A stretch of 64,000 bases of DNA from Proteus terrae. Lineage in GTDB: Bacteria; Pseudomonadota; Gammaproteobacteria; Enterobacterales; Enterobacteriaceae. This document shows, piece after piece, positions 58,111 through 64,000 of the stretch. Both the position numbers and the translations under genes were made by a program. Below the pieces are notes generated by a model. That model was not told the DNA's origin, made no database searches, and saw only the letters and a list, made by a program, of their open reading frames with translations. The stretch spans positions 62,001 through 126,000 of the forward strand of contig NZ_PENS01000002.1 of assembly GCF_003144325.1 (NCBI RefSeq), in the 5' to 3' direction. How positions within the stretch are numbered: the stretch's first letter is position 1; each line of letters begins with the position of its first letter.

Positions 58111-58138
58111 TTGACTCTCAGAATGTTGAACGTATAAT
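58111..58138 (+). promoter_or_regulatory. Promoter of argU
   Basis: TTGACT and a perfect TATAAT are separated by 16 bp, with a C-rich segment (CACACCC) just after the -10 box where the start would fall, about 40 bp before the mature tRNA. Confidence 0.75.
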
Positions 58139-58184
58139 TCACACCCGTTATCAGCAGTGATTGCTGACGTCTAAGTTCCTCTAG

Positions 58185-58261
58185 GCGCCCTTAGCTCAGT
58201 TGGATAGAGCAACGGCCTTCTAAGCCGTAGGTCACAGGTTCGAATCCTGTAGGGCGTACCA
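58185..58261 (+). tRNA. argU: tRNA-Arg (anticodon UCU)
   Basis: A 77-nt cloverleaf with encoded CCA end. The acceptor stem pairs GCGCCCT with AGGGCGT (one G-U pair), the D arm has AGCTCAGTTGGATAGAGC, the anticodon loop is CTTCTAA with TCT at the centre, and the T arm contains GGTTCGAATCC. It is nearly identical to E. coli argU and reads AGA codons. The prophage integrase gene begins its 3' end 21 bp after it, so the 3' half of the tRNA is the probable attachment core. Confidence 0.97.
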
Positions 58262-58282
58262 TTTAAAATCAAACGCTTACAT

Positions 58283-59440
58283 TCATTTTAGATTCTCTAC
58301 TTTTCTCAAGTGGGACGGATTTGGGACGCAAGTGCCAAAAATACTGTCTATTTGCTTTGCATGTTCAGTTAAATGATTGGGAGCTAGGTGTGCATACCTT
58401 CTAACCATATCAACTGATTCCCATCCGCCCATTTCTTGCAATACTGAAAGCGGAACTCCGGACTGAATTAACCAACTCGCCCACGTGTGGCGCAGATCAT
58501 GAAAGCGGAAGTTTTCTATTCCTGCTCTTTTTAACGCTGCCCTCCATGCCGTGTTAGAATCAACTCGCATTTTCCTAACGCTTGGCGTTAATGTTCCGTC
58601 TTGTCTCTTCTTTGATTCAGTATGAACAAATACCCATTTGTGATGGTTTCCTATTTGCTCCTTAAGAACCTGACAAGCAGTGTCATTTAAAGCAACACCA
58701 ATTGCTTGGCCTGATTTGCTATCCTCTGGGTTTATCCATGCAACTTTCCTTTGCATATCAATTTGACTCCACTCTAAATTGATAATATTTGATCGCCTTA
58801 ATCCAGTGGCTAATGCAAATGTAACTACGGATTTCAGTGGTTCAGGGCATTCTTGAATCAGTCTTTTAGCTTCATGATGCTCTAACCACCGAACCCGCTT
58901 TTCTCTGATTGTTGGAACTTTGATAACTGGAGATTTTTCTAACCATTTCCAGTCACGTTCAGCAGCTCTTAACAGAGATTTCATGATGGCGAGATGCTTT
59001 GCCTTGGTGGCATTGCTGACAGGAATATCAGTAAATGCAGGAATTTCCTTTCCCTTTCTTTTTGCTGATCCAACTTGTTTTTCCCATCGCTCCCTTGCTT
59101 TTCTGTTTACCATCTTATTGATAACGGAATATATTTTTGCTTCTGTAATATCCTTAAGTCGGTATCCTTCAAAGTGATCTAACCAAAAAGAAAGCCGACC
59201 TTTATCGTCATCCAGTGATTTTTTGTCCGCTTTCTCTTCAATCCATCGAACTATAGCCTCTTCGAAAGTAACATCAGGGAAGTCACCAAGACGTTCTATG
59301 CGCCATAACTCGACCTTTCTTGTGTCGTGCAACTCCTGCGCGAGCTTCTTGTCCTCTGTGCCAAGAGATTCCTTGATTCTTTTACCGCTTGGCGTCGTGT
59401 AGTTTCCGTACCATATTTTACCTCTTCTGAATAAAGACAT
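58283..59440 (-). CDS. int: Prophage tyrosine-recombinase integrase
   Basis: A 385-residue tyrosine recombinase close to the DLP12 integrase. An arm-type DNA-binding N-terminus ([20 protein letters not shown]) is followed by a core-binding SAM-like domain and a catalytic domain. The catalytic residues are visible: Arg in [14 protein letters not shown] near 210, [15 protein letters not shown] near 317 and the nucleophile Tyr in [12 protein letters not shown] near 352. It catalyses integration and excision at argU. The gene points toward the tRNA, and its start lies inside the preceding AlpA-like gene. Confidence 0.95.
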   Translation of the reverse strand: MSLFRRGKIWYGNYTTPSGKRIKESLGTEDKKLAQELHDTRKVELWRIERLGDFPDVTFEEAIVRWIEEKADKKSLDDDKGRLSFWLDHFEGYRLKDITEAKIYSVINKMVNRKARERWEKQVGSAKRKGKEIPAFTDIPVSNATKAKHLAIMKSLLRAAERDWKWLEKSPVIKVPTIREKRVRWLEHHEAKRLIQECPEPLKSVVTFALATGLRRSNIINLEWSQIDMQRKVAWINPEDSKSGQAIGVALNDTACQVLKEQIGNHHKWVFVHTESKKRQDGTLTPSVRKMRVDSNTAWRAALKRAGIENFRFHDLRHTWASWLIQSGVPLSVLQEMGGWESVDMVRRYAHLAPNHLTEHAKQIDSIFGTCVPNPSHLRKVENLK

Positions 59441-59664
59441 GACTTTCCCTCTCGTGTCTCACCAGCGTTCACTGGTATATTGTGAATTGATTTATTAGCT
59501 GCCGCAATACACGCAGCTCTCGTAAATAGATATGGTGAGTTTTTCTTTGATGGATCCTTTCTTGTGTATGCAATCAATCCTAGCTTGCACCAACGAGAAA
59601 GGGTATCTTCTGATATACCAATAAATTCCGCAGCTTCTTTTCTAGGTATGGTTATTCCTTCCAT
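59296..59664 (-). CDS. AlpA/MerR-like helix-turn-helix protein, possible excisionase, overlapping int
   Basis: A 122-residue protein. Residues 1-30 ([22 protein letters not shown]) form a winged-helix type DNA-binding motif as in AlpA and phage excisionases. The start at 59664 is chosen because AAGGAAGAGAAG precedes it; the frame is open 45 bp more. The last 48 codons overlap the integrase start in another frame and are rich in Arg and Ser, so this tail may be a by-product. Position next to int suggests a role in excision control. Confidence 0.65.
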   Translation of the reverse strand: MEGITIPRKEAAEFIGISEDTLSRWCKLGLIAYTRKDPSKKNSPYLFTRAACIAAANKSIHNIPVNAGETREGKSCLYSEEVKYGTETTRRQAVKESRNLLAQRTRSSRRSCTTQERSSYGA

Positions 59665-59872
59665 TCTTCTCTTCCTTTTGCAGATTTCTGATGTATTGGC
59701 ACATAACATCTTTGGTATTGTACTTTGTGTGATTTAATGGTTTAAACTTCGGTGTGTATTTATCGAGGATCTGAGTGGTTAGTTTGTCGTTTGGTATTCC
59801 ATGGCTTCTTAGTTCGATTAAGCATTCCTTTGCTATTTGTCGTCGCGCGTTTTCCATTGCTTGTGCATTCAT
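59642..59872 (-). CDS. Hypothetical prophage protein, 76 residues
   Basis: A small charged protein (ENARRQIAKECLIELRSHGI, then KYTPKFKPLNHTKYNTKDV) without membrane segments or a recognised family. Its start overlaps the stop of the preceding gene by four bases (ATGA), and its end overlaps the AlpA-like gene start, which supports coupled translation. No function is proposed. Confidence 0.55.
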   Translation of the reverse strand: MNAQAMENARRQIAKECLIELRSHGIPNDKLTTQILDKYTPKFKPLNHTKYNTKDVMCQYIRNLQKEEKNGRNNHT

Positions 59873-60075
59873 AGCCTTTGCCTTTTATTACGCAAAGTGA
59901 CCATATATGATTTACGACAGTTTTCTATTTCGACTGGGTAGATATTCTTTCCTATCTTTATTTTGTGGCTAACGATTATTCCTGTTCTATTATATTTCTT
60001 TTTATGGGCTTTCAGTGCCTCATTAATAGCAATCCTTTCTATGGGTGTGACTTCACCGAGAATTATTAATCTCAT
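59869..60075 (-). CDS. Hypothetical prophage protein, 68 residues
   Basis: A basic small protein (13 Lys/Arg in the second half; HKKKYNRTGIIVSHKIKIG) beginning MRLIILGEVTPIERIAINEAL. No family was recognised. The stop codon overlaps the next gene by four bases. A nucleic-acid contact would fit the charge, but this is only suggestive. Confidence 0.5.
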   Translation of the reverse strand: MRLIILGEVTPIERIAINEALKAHKKKYNRTGIIVSHKIKIGKNIYPVEIENCRKSYMVTLRNKRQRL

Positions 60076-60129
60076 AATTCACCTATGCTATTTTCCATTC
60101 ATTTAATATTCTATTGCCGATATTAATTA

Positions 60130-60321
60130 TTAAACCCTATATCCTTTAACCGATATATTCCCGTTTTTCTTTCTAACTATCCATACTTGCATATCATTAA
60201 GAGAATAAGCACATTCTTTATATTTAAGGTCAATGAAATTAGATAAGCACCAATGTGAGTATGCAATTAATTCAACATCATCTTTATTTTTAACTGTTGT
60301 TGTTATTCTCATTCTCCGCAT
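60130..60321 (-). CDS. Hypothetical prophage protein, 63 residues
   Basis: A small protein (DDVELIAYSHWCLSNFIDLKY, then AYSLNDMQVWIVRKKNGN) without a recognised family. Its start overlaps the DUF2591-like gene by 32 bp; Met4 (60312) is an alternative start, with GGAG very close. It belongs to the tightly packed minus-strand cluster. No function is proposed. Confidence 0.5.
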   Translation of the reverse strand: MRRMRITTTVKNKDDVELIAYSHWCLSNFIDLKYKECAYSLNDMQVWIVRKKNGNISVKGYRV

Positions 60322-60664
60322 CCTTGATTAATAGAAATAATTCCATAGCCTTGCGATAAAAATTATCATTGTAATTTTCCAATCCATTCCACACGCTTAA
60401 CTCTGGGTATTTAGCGCAACTAACATCCCACGCTATTCCATCATGAGTTATAGATATGAGGTTATCTTTAATAATCGGCATTGCGTCAGATGGGTTATTG
60501 CAGGGGTCGAATGTGCCATACACATTGTACTCATCGGTATCACCTAAAAATCCAATTAACTCTACCGTTTTTGCATGTTCGTTGAGATTGTAATCACATG
60601 GCAAATAATGACTAGCAACCTTTTTATTAATCTCGAAGTCAGATAGTTCGGTGTATTTATTCAT
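60290..60664 (-). CDS. Phage DUF2591/NinX-like protein
   Basis: A 124-residue acidic protein with the features of the DUF2591 (NinX-like) phage family: the start MNKYTELSDFEINKKVA, a central FDPCNNPSDAMPIIKDNLISI and a C-terminal FYRKAMELFLLIKDAE helix. Its function in phages is unknown. It starts inside the end of the upstream gene (8-bp overlap) and overlaps the next by 32 bp. Confidence 0.7.
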   Translation of the reverse strand: MNKYTELSDFEINKKVASHYLPCDYNLNEHAKTVELIGFLGDTDEYNVYGTFDPCNNPSDAMPIIKDNLISITHDGIAWDVSCAKYPELSVWNGLENYNDNFYRKAMELFLLIKDAENENNNNS

Positions 60665-60833
60665 TATCAGCCTCTAATATTTCATTAATAGTATTTCTGA
60701 TATCAATTAAGTCTTGTTTTGTAACGTCCATATTCCAAGATGGAGTATTTAAAATAAAACAATCCTTTGTTGTAGGTTCAATTTCAATGCAATCTTTGTA
60801 ATTTTCTAGTCCAGCATAATATTTATCTTTCAT
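60657..60833 (-). CDS. Hypothetical prophage protein, 58 residues
   Basis: A small acidic protein (MKDKYYAGLENYKDCIEIEP, then WNMDVTKQDLIDIRNTINEI). The start at 60833 is chosen because GAGG lies six bases upstream and it overlaps the end of the preceding small gene; the frame is open 27 bp further. No family was recognised. Confidence 0.5.
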   Translation of the reverse strand: MKDKYYAGLENYKDCIEIEPTTKDCFILNTPSWNMDVTKQDLIDIRNTINEILEADNE

Positions 60834-60984
60834 TCCATACCTCTCCACAAACAACCTCAATATTCTTCACTGACATTAAATATTCAGCACGTTTATTGCA
60901 TTCCGATTGCGTGTATATATCTTCCGTTACAGGTACAGCAGAACCCTGTATTAGCATGAGTAATACATATCCGATTATTTGCAT
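60823..60984 (-). CDS. Small prophage protein with N-terminal hydrophobic segment, 53 residues
   Basis: Too short for the usual cut-offs but well supported by packing: its ATG follows the stop of the previous gene by two bases, and its end overlaps the next start. The product begins MQIIGYVLLMLIQGSAVPVT, a signal- or anchor-like segment, then a Cys-containing polar part (YTQSECNKRAEYL, IEVVCGEVWNE) that resembles DUF1482-type phage proteins. The two cysteines could form a disulfide if exported. Confidence 0.6.
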   Translation of the reverse strand: MQIIGYVLLMLIQGSAVPVTEDIYTQSECNKRAEYLMSVKNIEVVCGEVWNER

Positions 60985-60986
60985 GG

Positions 60987-61148
60987 TTATTTAGTTTTAT
61001 ATGTGTGGGCTACTTTGAATTTAGAGTTTAAGCTATTAGCTCTTTTTTCCGCATCTACAATTGAAATAAATCCTTTTTCAATCATATTTCCATTTAATAA
61101 AATAACTGGTTTGCCGTTAATTATTTCTGCCTTATATTTATCATTCAT
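60987..61148 (-). CDS. Small prophage protein, 53 residues
   Basis: A short gene starting ATGAATGATAAA that overlaps the stop codon of the preceding gene by eight bases and ends two bases before the next ATG. The product starts MNDKYKAEIINGKPVILLNG and contains GFISIVDAEKRANSLNSKF; it is basic and soluble. No family was recognised. It has no clear ribosome site, so translational coupling is likely. Confidence 0.55.
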   Translation of the reverse strand: MNDKYKAEIINGKPVILLNGNMIEKGFISIVDAEKRANSLNSKFKVAHTYKTK

Positions 61149-61365
61149 TTTTTATTTTCACTCCATTGCTGATTAATATATCCGCGCATACGTCAAAGCC
61201 TGTATTTACCCCATCTTCATATGAGTAAAAGCTTGGTTGGAATTTATATGGTAGCTCGACCTCCAAACTCTCGCGTGATGCTTGCCATATATCAAACGGA
61301 GAAATATCGTATAAATCCTTTCCGTCAGACCATTCTTCAAACTGCTGTCTTGATTTATCCATCAC
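61141..61365 (-). CDS. Hypothetical prophage protein, 74 residues
   Basis: An acidic small protein with the pattern FEEWSDGKDLYDISPFDIWQASRESLE, familiar from many enterobacterial prophage proteins of unknown function. Four-base overlap (ATGA) with the upstream ASCH-like gene and eight-base overlap with the following small gene support its reality. Confidence 0.6.
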   Translation of the reverse strand: MMDKSRQQFEEWSDGKDLYDISPFDIWQASRESLEVELPYKFQPSFYSYEDGVNTGFDVCADILISNGVKIKNE

Positions 61366-61934
61366 TCCACCTTTCTAAACTCAATAACCCACGCCCACGG
61401 ATTAGATGACCAACTGTCAAAACCATAAATTGATTCCCACAACTTTGAAAAAATATACTTGGACAATACCGAAATATTGGTGATACCTTCAGCAATAGCA
61501 TCTTGTTCACTTATATCCTGCAGTCGCTCTACGCGAACATTAGTAATTTCTAACGTAATGCGCGAATATCTACGAGGCATGTGTATAGATGGAGTCCACT
61601 TAATTTCTTCATACCATCCTTCCTCTAAATCAGATGGTTTATGTGTAGCTTTATATGCAATTGTTGATTCCGTGCATACCCCTGTTTTAAATGTTTCACG
61701 AACCCAAAGGCGATCACCAACCTTGCCAAGAGGACAAGGAAACCAACCGCTGGTATCGTTATGTAAATCGCCAGCCCATCTGAAATTAAAATCATCCTGT
61801 TGTACGGAAATAGTTTCTCCTGATAGTGTGCAAGGCTGGTTGTTCATTACTCTACGAGTTTGAGTTTTACGCCCATCGAGAATGGCACGAACCATTTCAG
61901 CATTAAAAATAATTCCACGCTCTTTCATATTCAT
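61362..61934 (-). CDS. ASCH-domain-like prophage protein
   Basis: A 190-residue protein that begins MNMKERGIIFNAEMVRAILDGRKTQTRRV, the start of a family of phage proteins with an ASCH (PUA-like) fold; GKVGDRLWVRETF near residue 70-82 and PRRYSRITLEITNVRVERLQDI near 119-140 are the core of the fold. ASCH proteins are thought to bind RNA. Its role in the phage is unknown. It overlaps the following gene by four bases. Confidence 0.7.
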   Translation of the reverse strand: MNMKERGIIFNAEMVRAILDGRKTQTRRVMNNQPCTLSGETISVQQDDFNFRWAGDLHNDTSGWFPCPLGKVGDRLWVRETFKTGVCTESTIAYKATHKPSDLEEGWYEEIKWTPSIHMPRRYSRITLEITNVRVERLQDISEQDAIAEGITNISVLSKYIFSKLWESIYGFDSWSSNPWAWVIEFRKVE

Positions 61935-61963
61935 TCCTCTTCATTGCATCCCTGCGAGTTAAA

Positions 61964-62311
61964 TTAAGCTGTCCGTAGCTTTTCGATTTCAGGGTAACGC
62001 GAACGAATTAATTTAAATGCCTCATCTAAACTAATTTCGCCCTCCATTCGCTTATCGAACTTATCGAACCAAGCTTGAATATCTTCTGAATTCCCGTCAC
62101 TATCATCTAGGTCATCAAAGATGTTTACATCAGTTCCCCACTCTAACGCGCCAAGTAGCCAGTCCTTAGCTTCAATTGTTTTTCCTTTCTCGATTAAAAA
62201 GGATGCAATTTGAATAGTTAAGGAGAGCCTTACCATGATGCATACATCAATATTTGCCATTGCAGCTCTGCCTTGAAGTGCGTTAATTTCTTCTTTGAGT
62301 TTATCTGTCAT
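61964..62311 (-). CDS. Hypothetical prophage protein, 115 residues
   Basis: A soluble, acidic protein with a TPR-like helical region (LTIQIASFLIEKGKTIEAKDWLLGAL) and an Asp-rich stretch (FDDLDDSDGNSEDIQ). The start at 62311 is preceded by AGGAGATAGAT; a start 27 bp upstream is less likely. No family or function was recognised. Confidence 0.55.
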   Translation of the reverse strand: MTDKLKEEINALQGRAAMANIDVCIMVRLSLTIQIASFLIEKGKTIEAKDWLLGALEWGTDVNIFDDLDDSDGNSEDIQAWFDKFDKRMEGEISLDEAFKLIRSRYPEIEKLRTA

Positions 62312-62349
62312 ATCTATCTCCTGTTTGCATCCTTGCACTGAGTCCGTGG

Positions 62350-62589
62350 TTAATTGATGTTTTTCTTTATTAGGTAGGAAAGAAAACGCAATGCTCGTTG
62401 ATAGAATTCAGGTCTATCATCCCAAATGTTGTAGCCAGCATATCCAGTGTCGGATTCTGGTTTTTCAGATGGGTATTTCTTGAATATTCTCGCTTTGGCT
62501 TCAGCTTTAATCGCAGCTTCCTTGCTGAAATATCGCCTATTCCTAGCTGGCGAGTAATAGACTTTCACCACCTTAGTAGTTACAGGCAT
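62350..62589 (-). CDS. Hypothetical prophage protein, 79 residues
   Basis: A basic protein starting MPVTTKVVKVYYSPARNRRYF, with many Lys, Arg and Tyr residues. The KEAAIKAEAKARIFKKYP part looks like a helix that could contact nucleic acid. The ATG is preceded by AAAGGATATAACC. No family was recognised. It follows recT by 27 bp on the same strand. Confidence 0.55.
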   Translation of the reverse strand: MPVTTKVVKVYYSPARNRRYFSKEAAIKAEAKARIFKKYPSEKPESDTGYAGYNIWDDRPEFYQRALRFLSYLIKKNIN

Positions 62590-62616
62590 GGTTATATCCT
62601 TTGGTTAAACGGGCGG

Positions 62617-63435
62617 TTAGGCACCTTGACCTACTTCTTCAAACTCACCTTCAAATACAGATGAGTTTTCCTGATCGACATTAGCCTCTGCTTTTTCATC
62701 AAGAATGACTGCTTTTTGCATTTCAATAGAAACAGGTAGGTATTTAAAAAGACGGCGAATAACTGTTTTCTTCGCCATTTCTTCCCAATGAGAAACCCAA
62801 GGACCATTTTGTCCTGCCTTGCTTGACGTCCTTACTTTCTCAATTTGGTTATGCGTCATGACCTCAAACTGAACACCGCCATCTTTCAACCTTGCGACAG
62901 CGTAAACGTGAGTAATTGGTGAGTCCTCATTTTCACCCGGTACGTGCGTTAAGTTTTCATTCAACCCGTACTCAAAGTGGAAACTATCACCTTGTCTTAC
63001 TGTTCTTGCCGAAATACTTACTATCTGACCTGAGCGACGAGCAAGATCAATCATTCCTCGGTAGCCGATAATTAACTGCGCATCAGTCCTGACAGTTACC
63101 CACTGATTACCTTGTTTTCTTTTTTTCTCGAAAGGTAGTATGTATGCATGCCCCAGTGCGTTACCAGGCTCTAATCCTAACTGCGAGCATTGAACCACAG
63201 CACCAACAAAACTTTGCATATCACAATTGGCTAATTCTGGCGTTTTTCTAATTTCCGTTGTCACAATGCGGATCATTCTATCCGGTGCCATGTGACGAGG
63301 AAGTGCAGCTGCTAATTGTGCTTTCATATTTGGCTTGTTAATAAACTCAACCAGCATTTGATCTTTGGTTTTTTCCCTTACCTCTGTACCTTGTGTTTTT
63401 TGTAAGTCAGCTTGAGCTAATGGTGGGTTACTCAT
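62617..63435 (-). CDS. recT: RecT single-strand annealing protein
   Basis: A 272-residue homologue of Rac RecT, matching it along most of its length: AQADLQKTQG, QLAAALPRHMAPDRMIRI, VQCSQLGLEPGNALGHAY, LIIGYRGMIDLARRSGQI and HWEEMAKKTVIRRLFKYLPVS. It anneals complementary single strands and works with the RecE exonuclease in recombination of phage DNA. Its start overlaps the recE stop by eight bases. The C-terminus is acidic, as in SSB-like interaction tails. Confidence 0.95.
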   Translation of the reverse strand: MSNPPLAQADLQKTQGTEVREKTKDQMLVEFINKPNMKAQLAAALPRHMAPDRMIRIVTTEIRKTPELANCDMQSFVGAVVQCSQLGLEPGNALGHAYILPFEKKRKQGNQWVTVRTDAQLIIGYRGMIDLARRSGQIVSISARTVRQGDSFHFEYGLNENLTHVPGENEDSPITHVYAVARLKDGGVQFEVMTHNQIEKVRTSSKAGQNGPWVSHWEEMAKKTVIRRLFKYLPVSIEMQKAVILDEKAEANVDQENSSVFEGEFEEVGQGA

Positions 63436-64000
63436 TCCTTAATTCCTTAGCCCAGTAGGGCAGTGATAATGTGCGTATGCCTGCCCATTCGTCCGTTTTT
63501 AGGCATTCTGCATACGTTCTTAAATTTTGTTTGTAGGTTGTTCGACCAATATCTTTCGCTTGTTGGTCTAAATTGAAAACTCTAACGGGGTATCTACCAC
63601 AGTCGATAGTCGTGCTTACAACGAGGAAGACAAAGACAGGGGATTCGCCTGTTAATGATTTATATCCATCAGAATAAAAAGAGTCCTGTACGTGGTAACG
63701 ATATTCGTACATAGAGCGGTCAAATCGTTGAATGTCAGCGGAACTTTTTACATCAACAATCCAATGGTGATCTTGAATGAGCTTATCTGGTCTACAACGA
63801 CAAAGAATATCCGTATCTTCATCATTCCAATAAATGCTACTTTCAGCTACTCCATTAGCTTCTAAGCACCATCTTGCGATAGGGTGTGCTATTGCACTAT
63901 CTCTCATGAGCATCAACTTCCTGTTATCGTCATGAGTAATTGGTGTGATACCTTCTTTTTCACACATTTCGAGAAATTCCTTTTCCTCTTGCTTCCCTGC
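63428..64000 (-). CDS. recE: RecE exonuclease VIII C-terminal part, 5' end outside window
   Basis: The frame is open to the window edge, so only the last 190 residues are seen. They match the nuclease domain of Rac RecE: YWNDEDTDILCRCRPDKLI, then DVKSSADIQRF with the PD-(D/E)xK metal site, YRYHVQDSFYSDGYKS and LPYWAKELRNE. RecE is a 5'-3' double-strand exonuclease that makes overhangs for RecT. Full RecE is 866 residues in Rac, shorter in many phages; length here cannot be known. An internal ATG at 63967 is not the real start. Confidence 0.92.
   Translation of the reverse strand, partial: AGKQEEKEFLEMCEKEGITPITHDDNRKLMLMRDSAIAHPIARWCLEANGVAESSIYWNDEDTDILCRCRPDKLIQDHHWIVDVKSSADIQRFDRSMYEYRYHVQDSFYSDGYKSLTGESPVFVFLVVSTTIDCGRYPVRVFNLDQQAKDIGRTTYKQNLRTYAECLKTDEWAGIRTLSLPYWAKELRNE

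Larger units (their letters stand above)
58262..64000 (-). mobile_element. Left arm of a DLP12/Rac-like prophage integrated at argU
   Basis: From the 3' end of argU to the window edge all supported genes lie on the minus strand and overlap or nearly touch: recE (partial), recT, about eleven small phage genes, an AlpA-like gene and the integrase. The integrase resembles that of DLP12, which uses the same tRNA, and RecE/RecT resemble those of Rac, so the element is a lambdoid mosaic. The right end and second attachment site are outside the window, so completeness cannot be judged. Confidence 0.9.

Noticed and set aside
61459-61863. Plus-strand frame of 134 codons in the prophage
   Set aside because: Fully antisense to the ASCH-like gene, which has family similarity and coupled starts; the opposite frame shows no recognisable features.

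Overview
The window is AT-rich chromosomal DNA from a gammaproteobacterium of the Enterobacterales. It most resembles Proteus (Morganellaceae, near P. mirabilis). Protein similarity to E. coli is high, and the gene order follows the E. coli 10.5-12.5 min region: htpG-adk-hemH-gsk-ybaL-fsr-ushA-ybaK-ybaP, copA-cueR-nfeD-qmcA, cnoX-ybbO-tesA-ybbA-ybbP, purK-purE-lpxH-ppiB-cysS-ybcJ-folD-argU, with a prophage integrated next to argU as DLP12 is in E. coli. The genus call rests on composition, the SpeF-type ornithine decarboxylase and my recollection of Proteus proteins; no search was run.

Layout. 1-5.2 kb: the end of an allantoin/oxamate operon (allG-allH-allK plus an MFS carrier) convergent with its probable activator allS. 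5.6-9.1 kb: a CPBP-type membrane protease and a three-gene phospholipid module (CDP-alcohol phosphatidyltransferase, acyltransferase, CDP-diglyceride synthase). 9.1-11.1 kb: an orphan FixJ-like regulator in long AT-rich spacers. 11.1-14.8 kb: a sucrose group (scrR, scrB, scrK) with two LacI-type operators but no transporter. 15-17.3 kb: rarD and purT. 17.3-19.1 kb: two oxyanion/metal-type substrate-binding proteins behind a ModE-like site. 19.2-31.1 kb: htpG to ushA, with a Wzz-like gene between hemH and gsk. 31.2-34.5 kb: ybaK, ybaP, a trimeric autotransporter adhesin split by an A8 tract, and a ChiX small RNA. 34.5-44.9 kb: copper efflux (copA/cueR) and the nfeD-to-ybbP block. 45-52.8 kb: speF, ynaI, an MFS transporter, purEK, lpxH, ppiB. 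53.1-58.3 kb: cysS, a small membrane protein, fruK with a Cra site, ybcJ, folD and tRNA-Arg(UCU). 58.3-64 kb: the left arm of a DLP12/Rac-like prophage, all on the minus strand, from integrase to recT and recE (cut by the window end).

How it works together. Several regulatory sites can be read directly: a sigma-32 promoter before htpG, PurR boxes before purT and purE, a CueR operator in the copA promoter, a Cra site before fruK, paired ScrR-type operators between scrB and scrK, and a ModE-like repeat before the binding-protein pair. The most interesting locus is the adhesin. Its signal-peptide half and its coiled-coil/membrane-anchor half are in different frames that join exactly at eight adenines, as expected for phase variation or slippage.
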